In this document: in pieces, positions 18,621 to 27,962 of the stretch
How positions within the stretch are numbered: position 1 is the stretch's first letter
How the letters are laid out: every line of letters starts with the position of its first letter
Assembly (NCBI GenBank): GCA_001512505.1
Contig: LFSC01000005.1
Span: forward strand, 1,417-65,416
DNA length: 64,000 nt
From: Clostridiaceae bacterium DTU079
Lineage (GTDB): Bacteria > Bacillota > Clostridia > Acetivibrionales > Acetivibrionaceae
Direction: 5' to 3'
The notes under the pieces: model-generated
Told to the model about the DNA's origin: nothing
The model's input: the letters and a program-made list of their open reading frames with translations, nothing else
Database searches by the model: none
Position numbers and translations under genes: made by a program

Positions 18621-19943
18621 TCATTCGTTGAGTTTTTGCATTTCCTTTGCAAAATCCTCCGGTGATATTTGTCCGGCTATCAATTCAACCACAAGATTCT
18701 TATGTATTTCAGCATCTTCACCTTCCAGGAATACATCCCACCAAAGAATCCACGCCGTTGAATCCTGTGTCATGTTCACCATTTGCTTAACCATCGGTGA
18801 TACTTTCGAATCGTCCACCTGCACAATCCACCCCGGCACACCTGCGTTTGCAAGATAAGACTCTCTTGCCATATCTTCTGCTATAAACTTTGCCACCTCA
18901 ACAGCCAGTTCCTTATTAGGTGTGTCGGCACTAACCATAAATCCGTCACCGGCACCTCCCAAATACTCCGTCAAACTTCCTTTTCCATCGTTGATCAACG
19001 GGAATTTAACCGCAATAATCTTACCCTTGACTTTTGAGGTATCACCTTCAACTATACCGGCCACCCAGTTTCCGTTAAACAGCATCGCAGCTTTTCCTTC
19101 TGCGAACATTATGTTACCGTTGTCGTAGGACAATCCAAGGGGATTTTCACCGAAAGCACCGGCTTTTGTTAATTCTACCAGTCTTCTTGCCGCATCAATA
19201 AATTCAGGAGAATCAAAGGATGCTTTTTTGTTCAATGCATCATTACACAATTGTGGCCCCGCTGTTCGAAGAGCCAAGATATCATAATAAAACATTGCAG
19301 GCCACAATTCTTTAGCTCCGTTTACCATAGGAGTAATTCCTTTTTCGGAAAATGCTTTTACCGCCGTTAGCAGCTCTTCATAGTTTTCCGGTATTTTAAC
19401 TCCGTTCTGATCAAAAAGTTCCTTATTACAGTATAGAGCAGCAACCTGCATCTGGTACGGCAATCCGTATACCTTGCCGCCATATGTCATACTGTCTGTT
19501 ATTCCTGGCAATAGCTTGTCCTTAATATCTCCAATGTATTCATCAAGAGCCAACACTTTTCCATTCTCAACAAACGGTTTCGAAAAACCGGCGGACCAAG
19601 TAAAGAAAATGTCAGGAATCTGATTCGTTGCCATAGCATTTTTTAGTTTTTTCTTGTAAGACTCGTTATCAATACCCTCCACCACAAGCTCGACATTTGG
19701 AAACTTTTCTTCAACATGTTTCAATACCGTTTGGAAAGGCTTTTTATTTCCATCACTGTCGGAAACCCACATATGCCAAAGGCTGAGCTTTATTTTATTC
19801 TGATTATTGCCTTCGATCTTTGTTTGAGGATTTTGTTTATCATCAACATCTTTGGCTTTTCCACTGTTTGTGCATGCGGACAAATTAAGAAATAAAACCA
19901 GTGTAATCACCATACAAACTATTTTATAAAAGACTTTTTTCAT
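18621..19943 (-). CDS. Extracellular sugar-binding lipoprotein (family 1 ABC solute-binding protein)
   Basis: 440 aa. Signal peptide with lipobox LSAC (Cys24), then a two-lobed solute-binding fold: [12 protein letters not shown] at the start, [34 protein letters not shown] and [15 protein letters not shown] are typical of the family binding oligosaccharides. No ABC permease or ATPase is adjacent. Its start overlaps the end of the chemoreceptor gene by 4 bp (ATGA), implying coupled translation. This suggests it may present ligand to the receptor rather than, or as well as, feeding a transporter encoded elsewhere. Ligand unknown. Confidence 0.9.
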   Translation of the reverse strand: MKKVFYKIVCMVITLVLFLNLSACTNSGKAKDVDDKQNPQTKIEGNNQNKIKLSLWHMWVSDSDGNKKPFQTVLKHVEEKFPNVELVVEGIDNESYKKKLKNAMATNQIPDIFFTWSAGFSKPFVENGKVLALDEYIGDIKDKLLPGITDSMTYGGKVYGLPYQMQVAALYCNKELFDQNGVKIPENYEELLTAVKAFSEKGITPMVNGAKELWPAMFYYDILALRTAGPQLCNDALNKKASFDSPEFIDAARRLVELTKAGAFGENPLGLSYDNGNIMFAEGKAAMLFNGNWVAGIVEGDTSKVKGKIIAVKFPLINDGKGSLTEYLGGAGDGFMVSADTPNKELAVEVAKFIAEDMARESYLANAGVPGWIVQVDDSKVSPMVKQMVNMTQDSTAWILWWDVFLEGEDAEIHKNLVVELIAGQISPEDFAKEMQKLNE

Positions 19944-22006
19944 ATTGTATCCTCCTCGTTCCTTATTCTGAATTTTGATACTGCATCCGCTAATTGTTCT
20001 GCCATCAAATTTATTTTTTTAGAAGCCGCAGCCAACGATTCCATATATGAGTATTGTTCTTGAGTTGTTGCAGATACCTCTTGTGTAATTGATGCTGTCT
20101 GCTCTGAAATTGTAGCTATATTCTCTATGGATGCCGAAACCTTTTCTTTTGAATCAAGCACTTCTTTAATCGACTCCGACATATCATCTATACAACCTAC
20201 TATACTTTCCATTGCATTAAATATGGAATTAAACGATTCATTGGTTTGGTTAACCACCGACATTTGATCATTTACATTGCTGTGTGCGCTGTAAGCTACA
20301 TTTACCGTCTCTTCCGTTTTCAACAAAATATCGTTTATAATTTTACTAATCTTGCTGGAAGCTTCTTTTGACTGCTCGGCAAGTGCTTTAACTTCGCTTG
20401 CAACCACTCCGAAACCCTTCCCTGCCTCTCCTGCCTTTGCAGATTCTATAGCAGCATTTAAAGAAAGGAGATTAGTCTGCTCTGCAATTCCCGCAATGGT
20501 TGTAATTATAGCTTTTATTCTTTTTATATCCTCACTAAGTTTATTGATATCCTCTATTACTCTGTTTGATGCCATACTTGTCTTTGTAGCTTTATCATTT
20601 AATGTTTCGACGATTTCCAGGGCATCCTGGCTGAGTTTTTTGGTGTTATCTATTACCTTCGTCATGTCCTGCATGTTATCCTCAACCTTGTTAATGCCTT
20701 CTGAAAGGATCCTGATACTTATTGCACAGTTGTTTATTTCAGAAGCCTGTTCCGATGCATCGGCAGCTATTTGTCGGGTAATACCGTTTATTTGCTTTGA
20801 AGCAGCATTGGATTTTTCAATTGAAGTGTCCAATACGGACAAATGATTCAAAACATCATTGGATGATAACTTAACCTTGGATATAAGAACACTTATATTC
20901 GATATCATGTTCTTAAAGTCTTTTATAACGTCCGAAATTTCATCCTTTCCATAGTCCTCAATATCGGATGTAAAAATACCGTTTTTAGTCTCATTCATAA
21001 GTTTGGCCATTCTTTCGAGAGGTACGGAAATACTCATCGATATAATAATCGATGTTAATAAGGAAAGTATCAAGCATACTGCGATAAATCCGAGCAGTGA
21101 ATCTCTGATCCTCTCAGGCTCATGTCTGGTATATGATATAGGAATTTTACCGACCACAACCCAATTTGTTCCTTCAATTTCTTTATACGACACCAAGTAA
21201 TCATTAAACTCAAATACATTTGTATCCTCACTTATCTTTGCACCGATTTCATTCGCAAGTTCTTCGTCACCGTACATATTTCCGAGTTCTTTCTCATTTT
21301 CAGATGAAATAATCGTTCCGTCTTTATCAATAACAAAAATCTCCGAACCTCCTCCTATGTCAACATCTTTATAGACATTAACCAATGCTTCGTTTTTCAG
21401 CCCGATAAACAAGTATCCCAGCCTTTTTGCCGATTGTAAATCATTTATCACTTTTACACAAACCAAATAAAAGTTTTCATCATCTTTCACAGTTGTCCAA
21501 AGAGGTGCTCCGTCTCCTTCATCGGCTAACCGGACCAACGCGTCATTAACACCTTCTTTTTGCAAAACACCTGTCAATTGGTAATCTATAGTTTCACCAT
21601 TGTCAATCATAAATCGTGCAAAAGAAATTTCTTTAGTAAGTGTAAATTTTGTCATCAGCAAATCTTCCAAAGCCTTTATCGCCTTGAATTTATCAAAATC
21701 ATTTTCCGAGCCCGATGCTATCCTCAATTGCTGTTGAATCTCTTTATTGGTGGAAATATCAAAAGTATCTCGCTCATATTTCGCCAACTGTCCGTCAATA
21801 CTCTTTTTAATCTGGTCCGTAAACTGCTCAGTGTAGCTGTAAATTTTAGATTCAATAGCATTTTTCGACAGATAATAAGCATACACCCCAAGTAATGTAA
21901 TCGGAATGATTGAAAGTAATATAAAAGCCAATATTAAACGCACATTAACTCTGGTTTTTCTGATAATTTCAAATTTATAGAGTCTTGTCCGTATTCTTTG
22001 AAACAT
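19940..22006 (-). CDS. Methyl-accepting chemotaxis protein (dCache-type sensor)
   Basis: 688 aa. TM1 (about 24-46), an extracytoplasmic sensor of about 250 residues with dCache-like strands ([35 protein letters not shown]), TM2 (about 303-324), HAMP, and a long coiled-coil signalling domain. The highly conserved hairpin tip reads [20 protein letters not shown] followed by [18 protein letters not shown]. It signals to CheA/CheW. The next gene, coupled by a 4-bp overlap, encodes a sugar-binding lipoprotein, so the pair probably senses a sugar. The upstream 860 bp contain no gene on this strand. Confidence 0.93.
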   Translation of the reverse strand: MFQRIRTRLYKFEIIRKTRVNVRLILAFILLSIIPITLLGVYAYYLSKNAIESKIYSYTEQFTDQIKKSIDGQLAKYERDTFDISTNKEIQQQLRIASGSENDFDKFKAIKALEDLLMTKFTLTKEISFARFMIDNGETIDYQLTGVLQKEGVNDALVRLADEGDGAPLWTTVKDDENFYLVCVKVINDLQSAKRLGYLFIGLKNEALVNVYKDVDIGGGSEIFVIDKDGTIISSENEKELGNMYGDEELANEIGAKISEDTNVFEFNDYLVSYKEIEGTNWVVVGKIPISYTRHEPERIRDSLLGFIAVCLILSLLTSIIISMSISVPLERMAKLMNETKNGIFTSDIEDYGKDEISDVIKDFKNMISNISVLISKVKLSSNDVLNHLSVLDTSIEKSNAASKQINGITRQIAADASEQASEINNCAISIRILSEGINKVEDNMQDMTKVIDNTKKLSQDALEIVETLNDKATKTSMASNRVIEDINKLSEDIKRIKAIITTIAGIAEQTNLLSLNAAIESAKAGEAGKGFGVVASEVKALAEQSKEASSKISKIINDILLKTEETVNVAYSAHSNVNDQMSVVNQTNESFNSIFNAMESIVGCIDDMSESIKEVLDSKEKVSASIENIATISEQTASITQEVSATTQEQYSYMESLAAASKKINLMAEQLADAVSKFRIRNEEDTI

Positions 22007-22349
22007 AAATATTTCTCCTCAAAATATCTTATTGGATTTCTCAATCGACCCAATTAAAGAGTTCTGAATGAATCATAAAACAACGAAATACGTAACTATA
22101 ATGAAACACATGTCACAAAAGACAATCCAAAGTCTCATTGGATTGAATCCCGGCATTATATCGATCAAAAGTCTCTCTTTTATATTTCGGAAAAACCCTC
22201 TGATGCAATTATATGTTTTTATTTGCATGACTTCTACTTACTTACATTTATTATTTTGAGATGTATATAAAAACTTTCTTAGGGAACAGCTTTTTAAATT
22301 CTAAATTTTACCACGAATCATAATTTGAATTCGGTCCATAATAATTAGC

Positions 22350-22852
22350 GTAGGGTTCATGATGGTTGAGCCAAGAACAATATAAGGTCACTAGGTGGCT
22401 TTATAGTGTTCGGCCAAAGGTTGATACCAGGTCTATCCAATTGTTGGTACTAAGGCTTGATATTAGCCGGAGGGAAGAATGCTATATGTTCCGTAAAGCT
22501 GTATTGTAGTAACAATGAATGGATTTTTCATGCAGTTTTGTGAATCATCCCAATAGTTATTACAATACGGTTGAAAGGGATGTATAGCACTCGAGCTAAG
22601 ACTATCAAGGGTTCCGCAGGCATTAATTCTATTGCATTAGCTTACCGATTGACTCGGTAAACCCTGTGCAAAGGTATTATATGCTGGAGGTTTGCTGCAG
22701 TCTATGGATGATTGCAACAGGTTTCTAAGGTATCCTTGATAATCGAGCAAAGGTTGGTATAGGTTTTGTAATGCTTGTGGGCAGTCGAAAGATTGTTTAT
22801 AGGTATGCAAAGATTTATATCAGCTGTAGTGTAGATCATCATGGGCTCTACT
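22350..22852 (+). ncRNA. Candidate large structured non-coding RNA (about 500 nt, class not recognised)
   Basis: No usable reading frame, but dense RNA-like pairing. Helices seen: 22419-22426/22434-22442; 22444-22453/22463-22470 (2-nt bulge); an arm 22480-22492/22577-22589, 22499-22513/22556-22570, 22521-22531/22540-22550; a junction helix 22590-22594/22743-22747 with 22603-22610/22734-22741; hairpin 22642-22648/22654-22660; and a 33-bp hairpin 22752-22786/22791-22825 with a GAAA tetraloop. Many pairs are G-U when read on the plus strand and would be A-C mismatches on the other, which fixes the strand. A small hairpin (GTAGA/TCTAC, 22831-22851) followed by TTTTA may end it. Boundaries are approximate and no clear promoter was found. 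It lies divergent from the MCP gene and convergent with the PBP gene. Confidence 0.72.
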
Positions 22853-22869
22853 TTTATGTAAATATTCTT

Positions 22870-24306
22870 TCAGTTTTTATTTTCTGAAGTTTTTTGCTCC
22901 AAGAGGTACTTTTTTATTATATTCCTTGCAATGATTGCTGCAGTGTCACTTCCTGAACCACCATATTCAACAATTACAGCAACAGCTATTTTAGGGTCTT
23001 CTACCGGAGCAAAACCGACAAACCATGAATGCTCCTTCGCCTTTTTCTTCACCGACAACTCGTTTTCTGCCGTTCCTGTTTTACCGGCTACATTAATGCC
23101 CTGAATTGCCGCGTTATGCCCTGTACCGCTAACCACTACCTCCTGCATCATTACTTTAATTTTTTCAGAAACATCCTTTGACATTATTTTACTAAACTCT
23201 GCTGATTTTGCATCTTTATCGGTTTTACCGTCAGGGTCTTCCAGTTTTTTCACCAACAAAGGCTTCATCATTACACCTCCGTTGGCAATTCCCGATGTGA
23301 TCATCGCCATGTGCAAAGGAGTTACCAAAACCTTTCCCTGTCCGATAGCCGATTCAGCCAAATCCGTTTTACTCATGCTGTCGTGCGGAAAGCGGCTGGC
23401 ACTTACTGGAATGTCGAAATCGATCTCTTTACCGAATTTTGCCCTTTGAGCAATATCCTTTAAGCTTCCCTCGCCAAGGGTAACACCAAGCTGGGCATAT
23501 ACCACATTGCTCGATACCGCAAGGGCCTTTTTTAAATCTATCTCTCCATAAGCTTTTCCTGCTGAATTCCTGATCTCCCTTTCATCAATAACTATAGATC
23601 CCTTGTCATTATAAATTTCATTTTCCAATCCCTTTTCAATCGCTGCGGCAGTAATGAGAATTTTAAAAGTAGAGCCTGGGGGATAAAGGCCCTGCGTAGC
23701 CCGGGACAAAAAAGGTGCATCCTGGGATTCAACCATAACCTGCCAATTCTTTTCCAATTCTTTGGCCCCAGGGTTAAAACTGGGACTGCTTACCAAAGCA
23801 AGAACTTCTCCCGTTTTGGGATCCATAGCCACAACAGCACCCTTTCTCCCCTGGAGCAATTCACCCCCAAGAGCTTGCAGTTCATGGTCAATGGTAAGAT
23901 AAATATTATCCCCTTTCCTGCCAGGGTAATTTGAACTACTGGCCATTCCAAATACCTGACTGTATTCGTTTATTCCCAACAGCTCTCTGTTATAAGCCGC
24001 TTCAATCAAGGATTTACCGTACACTTTTGAGTTGTACCCGATCACATGGCTGTACAATGGTCCAAAGGGATATATTCTCTCCTGCTGTTCTCCGTTTTTT
24101 TCACTGTATGCAAGAAGAACTCCGTTTCTGTCATATATGTTGCCCCGGGCTGTGTTCTCTTCAATTTTAACCTGCCGCCTGTTATAGGTATTGGCAATAA
24201 GGCTTTTACTTTTAAACAACTGAATAAATGTGAGGTAAACAACTAACGCTAAGAAAAGAGAACATAGACCAACCATAACCCGAATTATTCTTTTGTTTTC
24301 AGCCAT
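22870..24306 (-). CDS. Class B penicillin-binding protein (PBP2/PbpA-type transpeptidase)
   Basis: 478 aa from the ATG at 24306, which overlaps the end of the upstream SEDS gene (ATGGCTGA) and has GGCGGTGA in front; a longer in-frame extension would lie inside the SEDS gene and is rejected. One N-terminal TM helix (about 5-27), a dimerisation region, then the transpeptidase domain with SxxK (GSTFK), SxN (SSN) and KTGT boxes intact. It cross-links peptidoglycan in partnership with a SEDS glycosyltransferase. With the SEDS and FHA genes it forms a three-gene unit resembling the actinobacterial pbpA-rodA-fha clusters. Confidence 0.92.
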   Translation of the reverse strand: MAENKRIIRVMVGLCSLFLALVVYLTFIQLFKSKSLIANTYNRRQVKIEENTARGNIYDRNGVLLAYSEKNGEQQERIYPFGPLYSHVIGYNSKVYGKSLIEAAYNRELLGINEYSQVFGMASSSNYPGRKGDNIYLTIDHELQALGGELLQGRKGAVVAMDPKTGEVLALVSSPSFNPGAKELEKNWQVMVESQDAPFLSRATQGLYPPGSTFKILITAAAIEKGLENEIYNDKGSIVIDEREIRNSAGKAYGEIDLKKALAVSSNVVYAQLGVTLGEGSLKDIAQRAKFGKEIDFDIPVSASRFPHDSMSKTDLAESAIGQGKVLVTPLHMAMITSGIANGGVMMKPLLVKKLEDPDGKTDKDAKSAEFSKIMSKDVSEKIKVMMQEVVVSGTGHNAAIQGINVAGKTGTAENELSVKKKAKEHSWFVGFAPVEDPKIAVAVIVEYGGSGSDTAAIIARNIIKKYLLEQKTSENKN

Positions 24307-25567
24307 AAATTTCACCGCCTGCCTCGTCCATGTCCGTATTTGATATAGCTTGCATAATACCCAGAGCAATAAAGCTGGTGGTAAGAGAACTTCCTCCATA
24401 GCTCACAAAAGGAAGGGTTATTCCCGTAAGGGGTATTAGCTTTATCACTCCCCCTATGATAATAAAGGTCTGCAATCCAAACATTACAGCAATTCCAAAA
24501 CCCAAAATCTTATTAAATCTGTTTTTCACACCCAGTATTATTTTTATCCCTCTATAAATAAGAAGCATAAACAAAAGAACTACCGCAACTCCTCCAAAAA
24601 CCCCAAGTTCTTCACATATTGCAGCGAAAATAAAGTCGGTTGTCACTGCCGGAACCATGTCGGGTCTTCCCATACCGATTCCCGTTCCAAAAAACCCACC
24701 TGAAGCAATGGCGAATAAAGATTGGGTTATCTGATAACCCTTATCGGTGATATCCGACCACGGATCAATCCAGACCTCCATCCTTACTCTAATGTGATAA
24801 AAGAGGGCATAACTTGCCAGAAGTCCCGGTATTATCAGTGCCGAATTCAAGAAAAAGGTTCTCATGTCCCTGCCATATACATATAGGACGATAAGAAAAA
24901 CCAAAAACATCAGGACCGCTGTTCCCAATTCCCTTTGAATAACAAGAAAACCAATATTCAAATATGTGACAAGCATTAAAAGCACTCGATTGACAATTAC
25001 TTTGGTTTTTTCGCTGTATCGGGAATCTTTTAAGAATAACATATCCGGTTGTTTAAAATAGCTTGCCAGAAAAAAAATAAAAAGAATTTTGCTCAATTCC
25101 GATGGCTGAAAGGTAAACCCGCCGATGGAAATCCAATTTACCGCACCATTGATGTTTTTCCCCAAGACCAAGGTAATGAGATAGAATGCAAAAGGCAAGA
25201 ATATATACAGGTAGGTAAATCTTTCCCATTTGCTCACCCGTATATATACAAAATAAACGGAGAAAAAAAGTGTTAAACCAACTAAAACCCAAATAAACTG
25301 TTTTATGCCCAGCCCTTCGTTAAGCCGTGATATCACCAAAAGTCCAATACTTAAAAGCATGGATACTATTAAGAAAAGATACTCATCTCCCGCGTTCCTC
25401 TTGATAATAAAAAGGCACACGGTGCAAATCAGAAGGGTTACAAAAGTTCCCAGTGCAGCAATATGCCAGTTGTAAGCTTCACCGCTTAAAAAAAGAAAAG
25501 AATATCCAATAATATTAAACACAGCTATTAAAAGCAAAGGTCTGCGGAATGTTGTTTCCCCCAGCAT
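24299..25567 (-). CDS. SEDS peptidoglycan polymerase, FtsW/RodA family
   Basis: About 422 aa with roughly ten TM helices. Family signatures are visible: the NGAVNWI segment, SELSKI, the ERELGTA motif (here QRELGTAVL), KGYQITQSLFAI, the GIGMGRPD loop with FIFAAICEELG, and the C-terminal LTGITLPFVSYGGSS. These are the polymerase residues of FtsW/RodA. I chose the ATG at 25567, preceded by GAGGTG at 7 bp; an upstream in-frame ATG (25582) overlaps the FHA stop but lacks a good site. It pairs with the PBP encoded immediately downstream. The FtsW versus RodA role cannot be settled. Confidence 0.92.
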   Translation of the reverse strand: MLGETTFRRPLLLIAVFNIIGYSFLFLSGEAYNWHIAALGTFVTLLICTVCLFIIKRNAGDEYLFLIVSMLLSIGLLVISRLNEGLGIKQFIWVLVGLTLFFSVYFVYIRVSKWERFTYLYIFLPFAFYLITLVLGKNINGAVNWISIGGFTFQPSELSKILFIFFLASYFKQPDMLFLKDSRYSEKTKVIVNRVLLMLVTYLNIGFLVIQRELGTAVLMFLVFLIVLYVYGRDMRTFFLNSALIIPGLLASYALFYHIRVRMEVWIDPWSDITDKGYQITQSLFAIASGGFFGTGIGMGRPDMVPAVTTDFIFAAICEELGVFGGVAVVLLFMLLIYRGIKIILGVKNRFNKILGFGIAVMFGLQTFIIIGGVIKLIPLTGITLPFVSYGGSSLTTSFIALGIMQAISNTDMDEAGGEIYG

Positions 25568-25578
25568 TAATAAACACC

Positions 25579-26028
25579 TCATTTACCGGCAGCAACAAAC
25601 AAAAATTTTACCTGCCCGATCTTAATGATATCGCCGTCTTGCAATAATACTCTCTGATCTCCGTCAACCCTTGATCCATTAACAAAAACACCATTTTTGC
25701 TCTTTAGATCCTTTATGTAAACCATATCACCTTCCACTGAAACATGGGCATGAATTTCGGAAATAAAGGGATCCTTTATTACAATATCATTTTTATCCTG
25801 CCGGCCTATAGTAACACTTCTATCCAAAGTGTAGTTTTCCTCAACCTTAAACCCCAGCATGTCCCGTTGATTAATAAGCTTAAAATAGGGATGAAAACCC
25901 ATGGTATTGGTTTTGCTGATGTTCATAGACTTAATATCAAGATAAATAAGTCTTATGACACCAAAAATAAACAGATATATAACTATTATAAAAATAACTT
26001 TTATAAGTAACAGTAATATCTCAACCAT
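25579..26028 (-). CDS. Membrane-anchored FHA-domain protein
   Basis: 149 aa: one N-terminal TM helix (about 5-28) and a C-terminal forkhead-associated domain (about 68-145) with the phosphothreonine-binding residues GRQDKNDIVI, the ISEIHA strand (Ser/His) and KSKNGVFVNG. FHA proteins next to SEDS/PBP genes usually link cell-wall synthesis to Ser/Thr kinase signalling; here the link is inferred from context. First gene of the FHA-SEDS-PBP unit, 14 bp downstream of the DUF975 gene. Confidence 0.9.
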   Translation of the reverse strand: MVEILLLLIKVIFIIVIYLFIFGVIRLIYLDIKSMNISKTNTMGFHPYFKLINQRDMLGFKVEENYTLDRSVTIGRQDKNDIVIKDPFISEIHAHVSVEGDMVYIKDLKSKNGVFVNGSRVDGDQRVLLQDGDIIKIGQVKFLFVAAGK

Positions 26029-26042
26029 TTTTATGCCATCCT

Positions 26043-26822
26043 CTATTGAAACTCACTAAACCCTTGACGCGGCGGTATTATATCCATCGCCATAAACTCT
26101 TCATAGCTGCAAATGCCCTTGTCAATGGCCTGATACTTCAGCACCAAATACAGCTCTGCCAAAGTAGCATTTTCATAAGGAACTACAAAAACAGTACCTA
26201 TACAGCAGCACATGAGACCCAATAAATACCACCCAATAAACGAGAGTTTCAATACAAAAATATCCATTTTATGTCCATAAGTCATTTGCTCACTTAACTC
26301 CAAAGCCCGTCTATAGCCTATATTAGGATTCTCAGCCAGAATATACGGAACCATCATATATGCATAAGACTTCACAATGCCAGGTATTATAAATAATAAA
26401 TACCACAAAAAATTCAATACTCCTTTATACAGCATTGCTTTTATAACATCCATGTACTTATCTTTTTTAAATGCAAAGCCAAGAGAATTCAAATCTGCAG
26501 AAGTTTGCCCTTCCAATTGTGCGTTCTCAATAAAAAACTTTCTTCCTCCAACCTCAAGGGGATATCCTAAAAAAATTCGAAATGCCAGACCAAATATTAG
26601 GGCTAGTATAACAACAACAAATATTATTATTAAATAAATTATTAATTCTTCCTTTGAAAGGCCCCTTAAAGTTTCAGCGCTGTTTGAAGCACTTCCTCCG
26701 CTGCCTCCTCCGCTCCCATTTGCACCGACTAAGAGCAAAATGATACTTACCAAAAAAGCCTTCCAATATGAAACCCCTAACACTTTTTTTGCCCTATCCT
26801 TAAGATATCCTCTAGTCCACAT
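26043..26822 (-). CDS. DUF975 family integral membrane protein
   Basis: 259 aa with about five TM segments. It opens with RGYLKDRAKKVLG and contains LGYPLEVGGRKFFIEN, FIIPGIVKSYAYMMVPYILAENP and SEQMTYGHKMDIFVLKLSFIGW, which are family hallmarks. A Gly/Ser-rich loop (about 34-47) lies between TM1 and TM2. GGGGGAT precedes the ATG. Function of the family is unknown. It may be co-transcribed with the FHA-SEDS-PBP genes (14-bp gap). Confidence 0.85.
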   Translation of the reverse strand: MWTRGYLKDRAKKVLGVSYWKAFLVSIILLLVGANGSGGGSGGSASNSAETLRGLSKEELIIYLIIIFVVVILALIFGLAFRIFLGYPLEVGGRKFFIENAQLEGQTSADLNSLGFAFKKDKYMDVIKAMLYKGVLNFLWYLLFIIPGIVKSYAYMMVPYILAENPNIGYRRALELSEQMTYGHKMDIFVLKLSFIGWYLLGLMCCCIGTVFVVPYENATLAELYLVLKYQAIDKGICSYEEFMAMDIIPPRQGFSEFQ

Positions 26823-26944
26823 AATATCCCCCTGTTCTTCAGCCGTTACCCAGCCTCATTACCAATACAGATTATATATTTTTATAATGTTAAATTATAT
26901 CAAGAATAAATGATTTTCACAATAAAACGTAAAAGACAAACCTT

Positions 26945-27586
26945 TTATTCATAGCACATACCGATCAGCGCAACAAGAGTCATACCACTGACATAAGTAT
27001 CAATATTTACATTCTTAGATACTTCATACATATCCTTTATTGCCAGAGCATATACTATGCAGCAGCGGTTAATCATGTCATTCAGTACACGGTTTACCTC
27101 TTTGTAAATTTTCCTTGTTGTTTTAACAAATCTCGAATCCAAAAGTATATGGGAACATCTCTTTAAGAGCTCCTCCGGTGTACCTTTAGATACAATACGC
27201 ATTTTCTCGTTTATCAAATGGGTTGATACTCTTATGCTGTCATCGTACTCAAAGGTTAATTCTTCAACTTTAGGAGCAATACTTTCAATAAGACTTTTAT
27301 CAAAGCCTTTTTGCTCTGCGTAATAAAAAATGGCTTTTTCCTGCTCGTCTCCAATAAGACTTATCTGATTATTGTTTACCCTCATAACTTCTGCATAATT
27401 ACTAAGAACTAAAGAATGCATGAAAATTCCGTAACTTTTTTCCTCTTCATCAACATCCTCTGCTTTCTTGAGCTTTCCGTCAAGATATATCTCTCCGACT
27501 TTCAGCTTGTCGGGAGTGTTTTTTTTAAGAGCATCCAAAAAGTCCACCTGTTGTATTTTGTTCTGGGGAAAAATCTCCGGTTCCAT
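26945..27586 (-). CDS. Stand-alone P-type-ATPase nucleotide-binding-domain-like protein
   Basis: 213 aa, soluble, complete gene (AAAGGAG before the ATG). The middle and end align by eye with the N-domain of Ca2+-type P-ATPases: GDEQEKAIFYYAEQKGFD matches the GDPTEKAL region, SKGTPEELLKRCSHIL matches the KGAPE.LL.RC motif, and the end LVALIGMCYE matches the strand leading back to the P-domain. No membrane helices and no DKTGT phosphorylation loop occur. The usual F...RK stretch is poorly kept. It could be a regulatory nucleotide sensor or the remnant of a pump. Domain call moderately sure, function unknown. Confidence 0.6.
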   Translation of the reverse strand: MEPEIFPQNKIQQVDFLDALKKNTPDKLKVGEIYLDGKLKKAEDVDEEEKSYGIFMHSLVLSNYAEVMRVNNNQISLIGDEQEKAIFYYAEQKGFDKSLIESIAPKVEELTFEYDDSIRVSTHLINEKMRIVSKGTPEELLKRCSHILLDSRFVKTTRKIYKEVNRVLNDMINRCCIVYALAIKDMYEVSKNVNIDTYVSGMTLVALIGMCYE

Positions 27587-27962
27587 TTCATTTCTCCTTT
27601 CAGGACTATAAATTGATAAAAACTACAGTCATTGAGTCCTATTTTCTGCTGACCAGATTTTTCTGCCTGTGTAATATTTAAAGCAATACACCGTCCCCCA
27701 TAAATTAAATTAATATTTTAAATATTATACTAAATAATATTAAAAGGTCAATTAATAAATTGTAAATATTCTATAAACAATAGTTTATTTTTCAGATTTA
27801 GGCACATAAAAAATGTGCATTTTAACATTATGAAAGACAAAAATCCTTAAGGTTAAAAGCACCATTTTTTCTCAAGTATTCTTAATCCATAAGATCATAG
27901 ATTTTATCTTTAGAAACGGATAATTGGTAAAAACTTCAATGAGGTTGTTCTTTCGCGGTAAA
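27587..27962. other. Gene-free AT-rich interval
   Basis: No convincing reading frame on either strand. The only structure seen is a 6-bp hairpin GCACAT/ATGTGC (27802-27818) with ATTTT after it on the plus strand, which may be a weak end signal for neither neighbour in particular. Confidence 0.5.

Noticed and set aside
22350..22852. OLE RNA, tmRNA, RNase P RNA, 6S RNA or group II intron as identity of the structured region
   Set aside because: No tRNA-like domain or CCA end, no RNase P core, size too large for 6S, no intron domain V or reverse transcriptase, and the gene context lacks the OLE partners.
24307..24399. N-terminal extension of the PBP gene
   Set aside because: The extension would lie entirely inside the SEDS gene, while the ATG at 24306 has a ribosome-binding site and the normal short cytoplasmic start before TM1.
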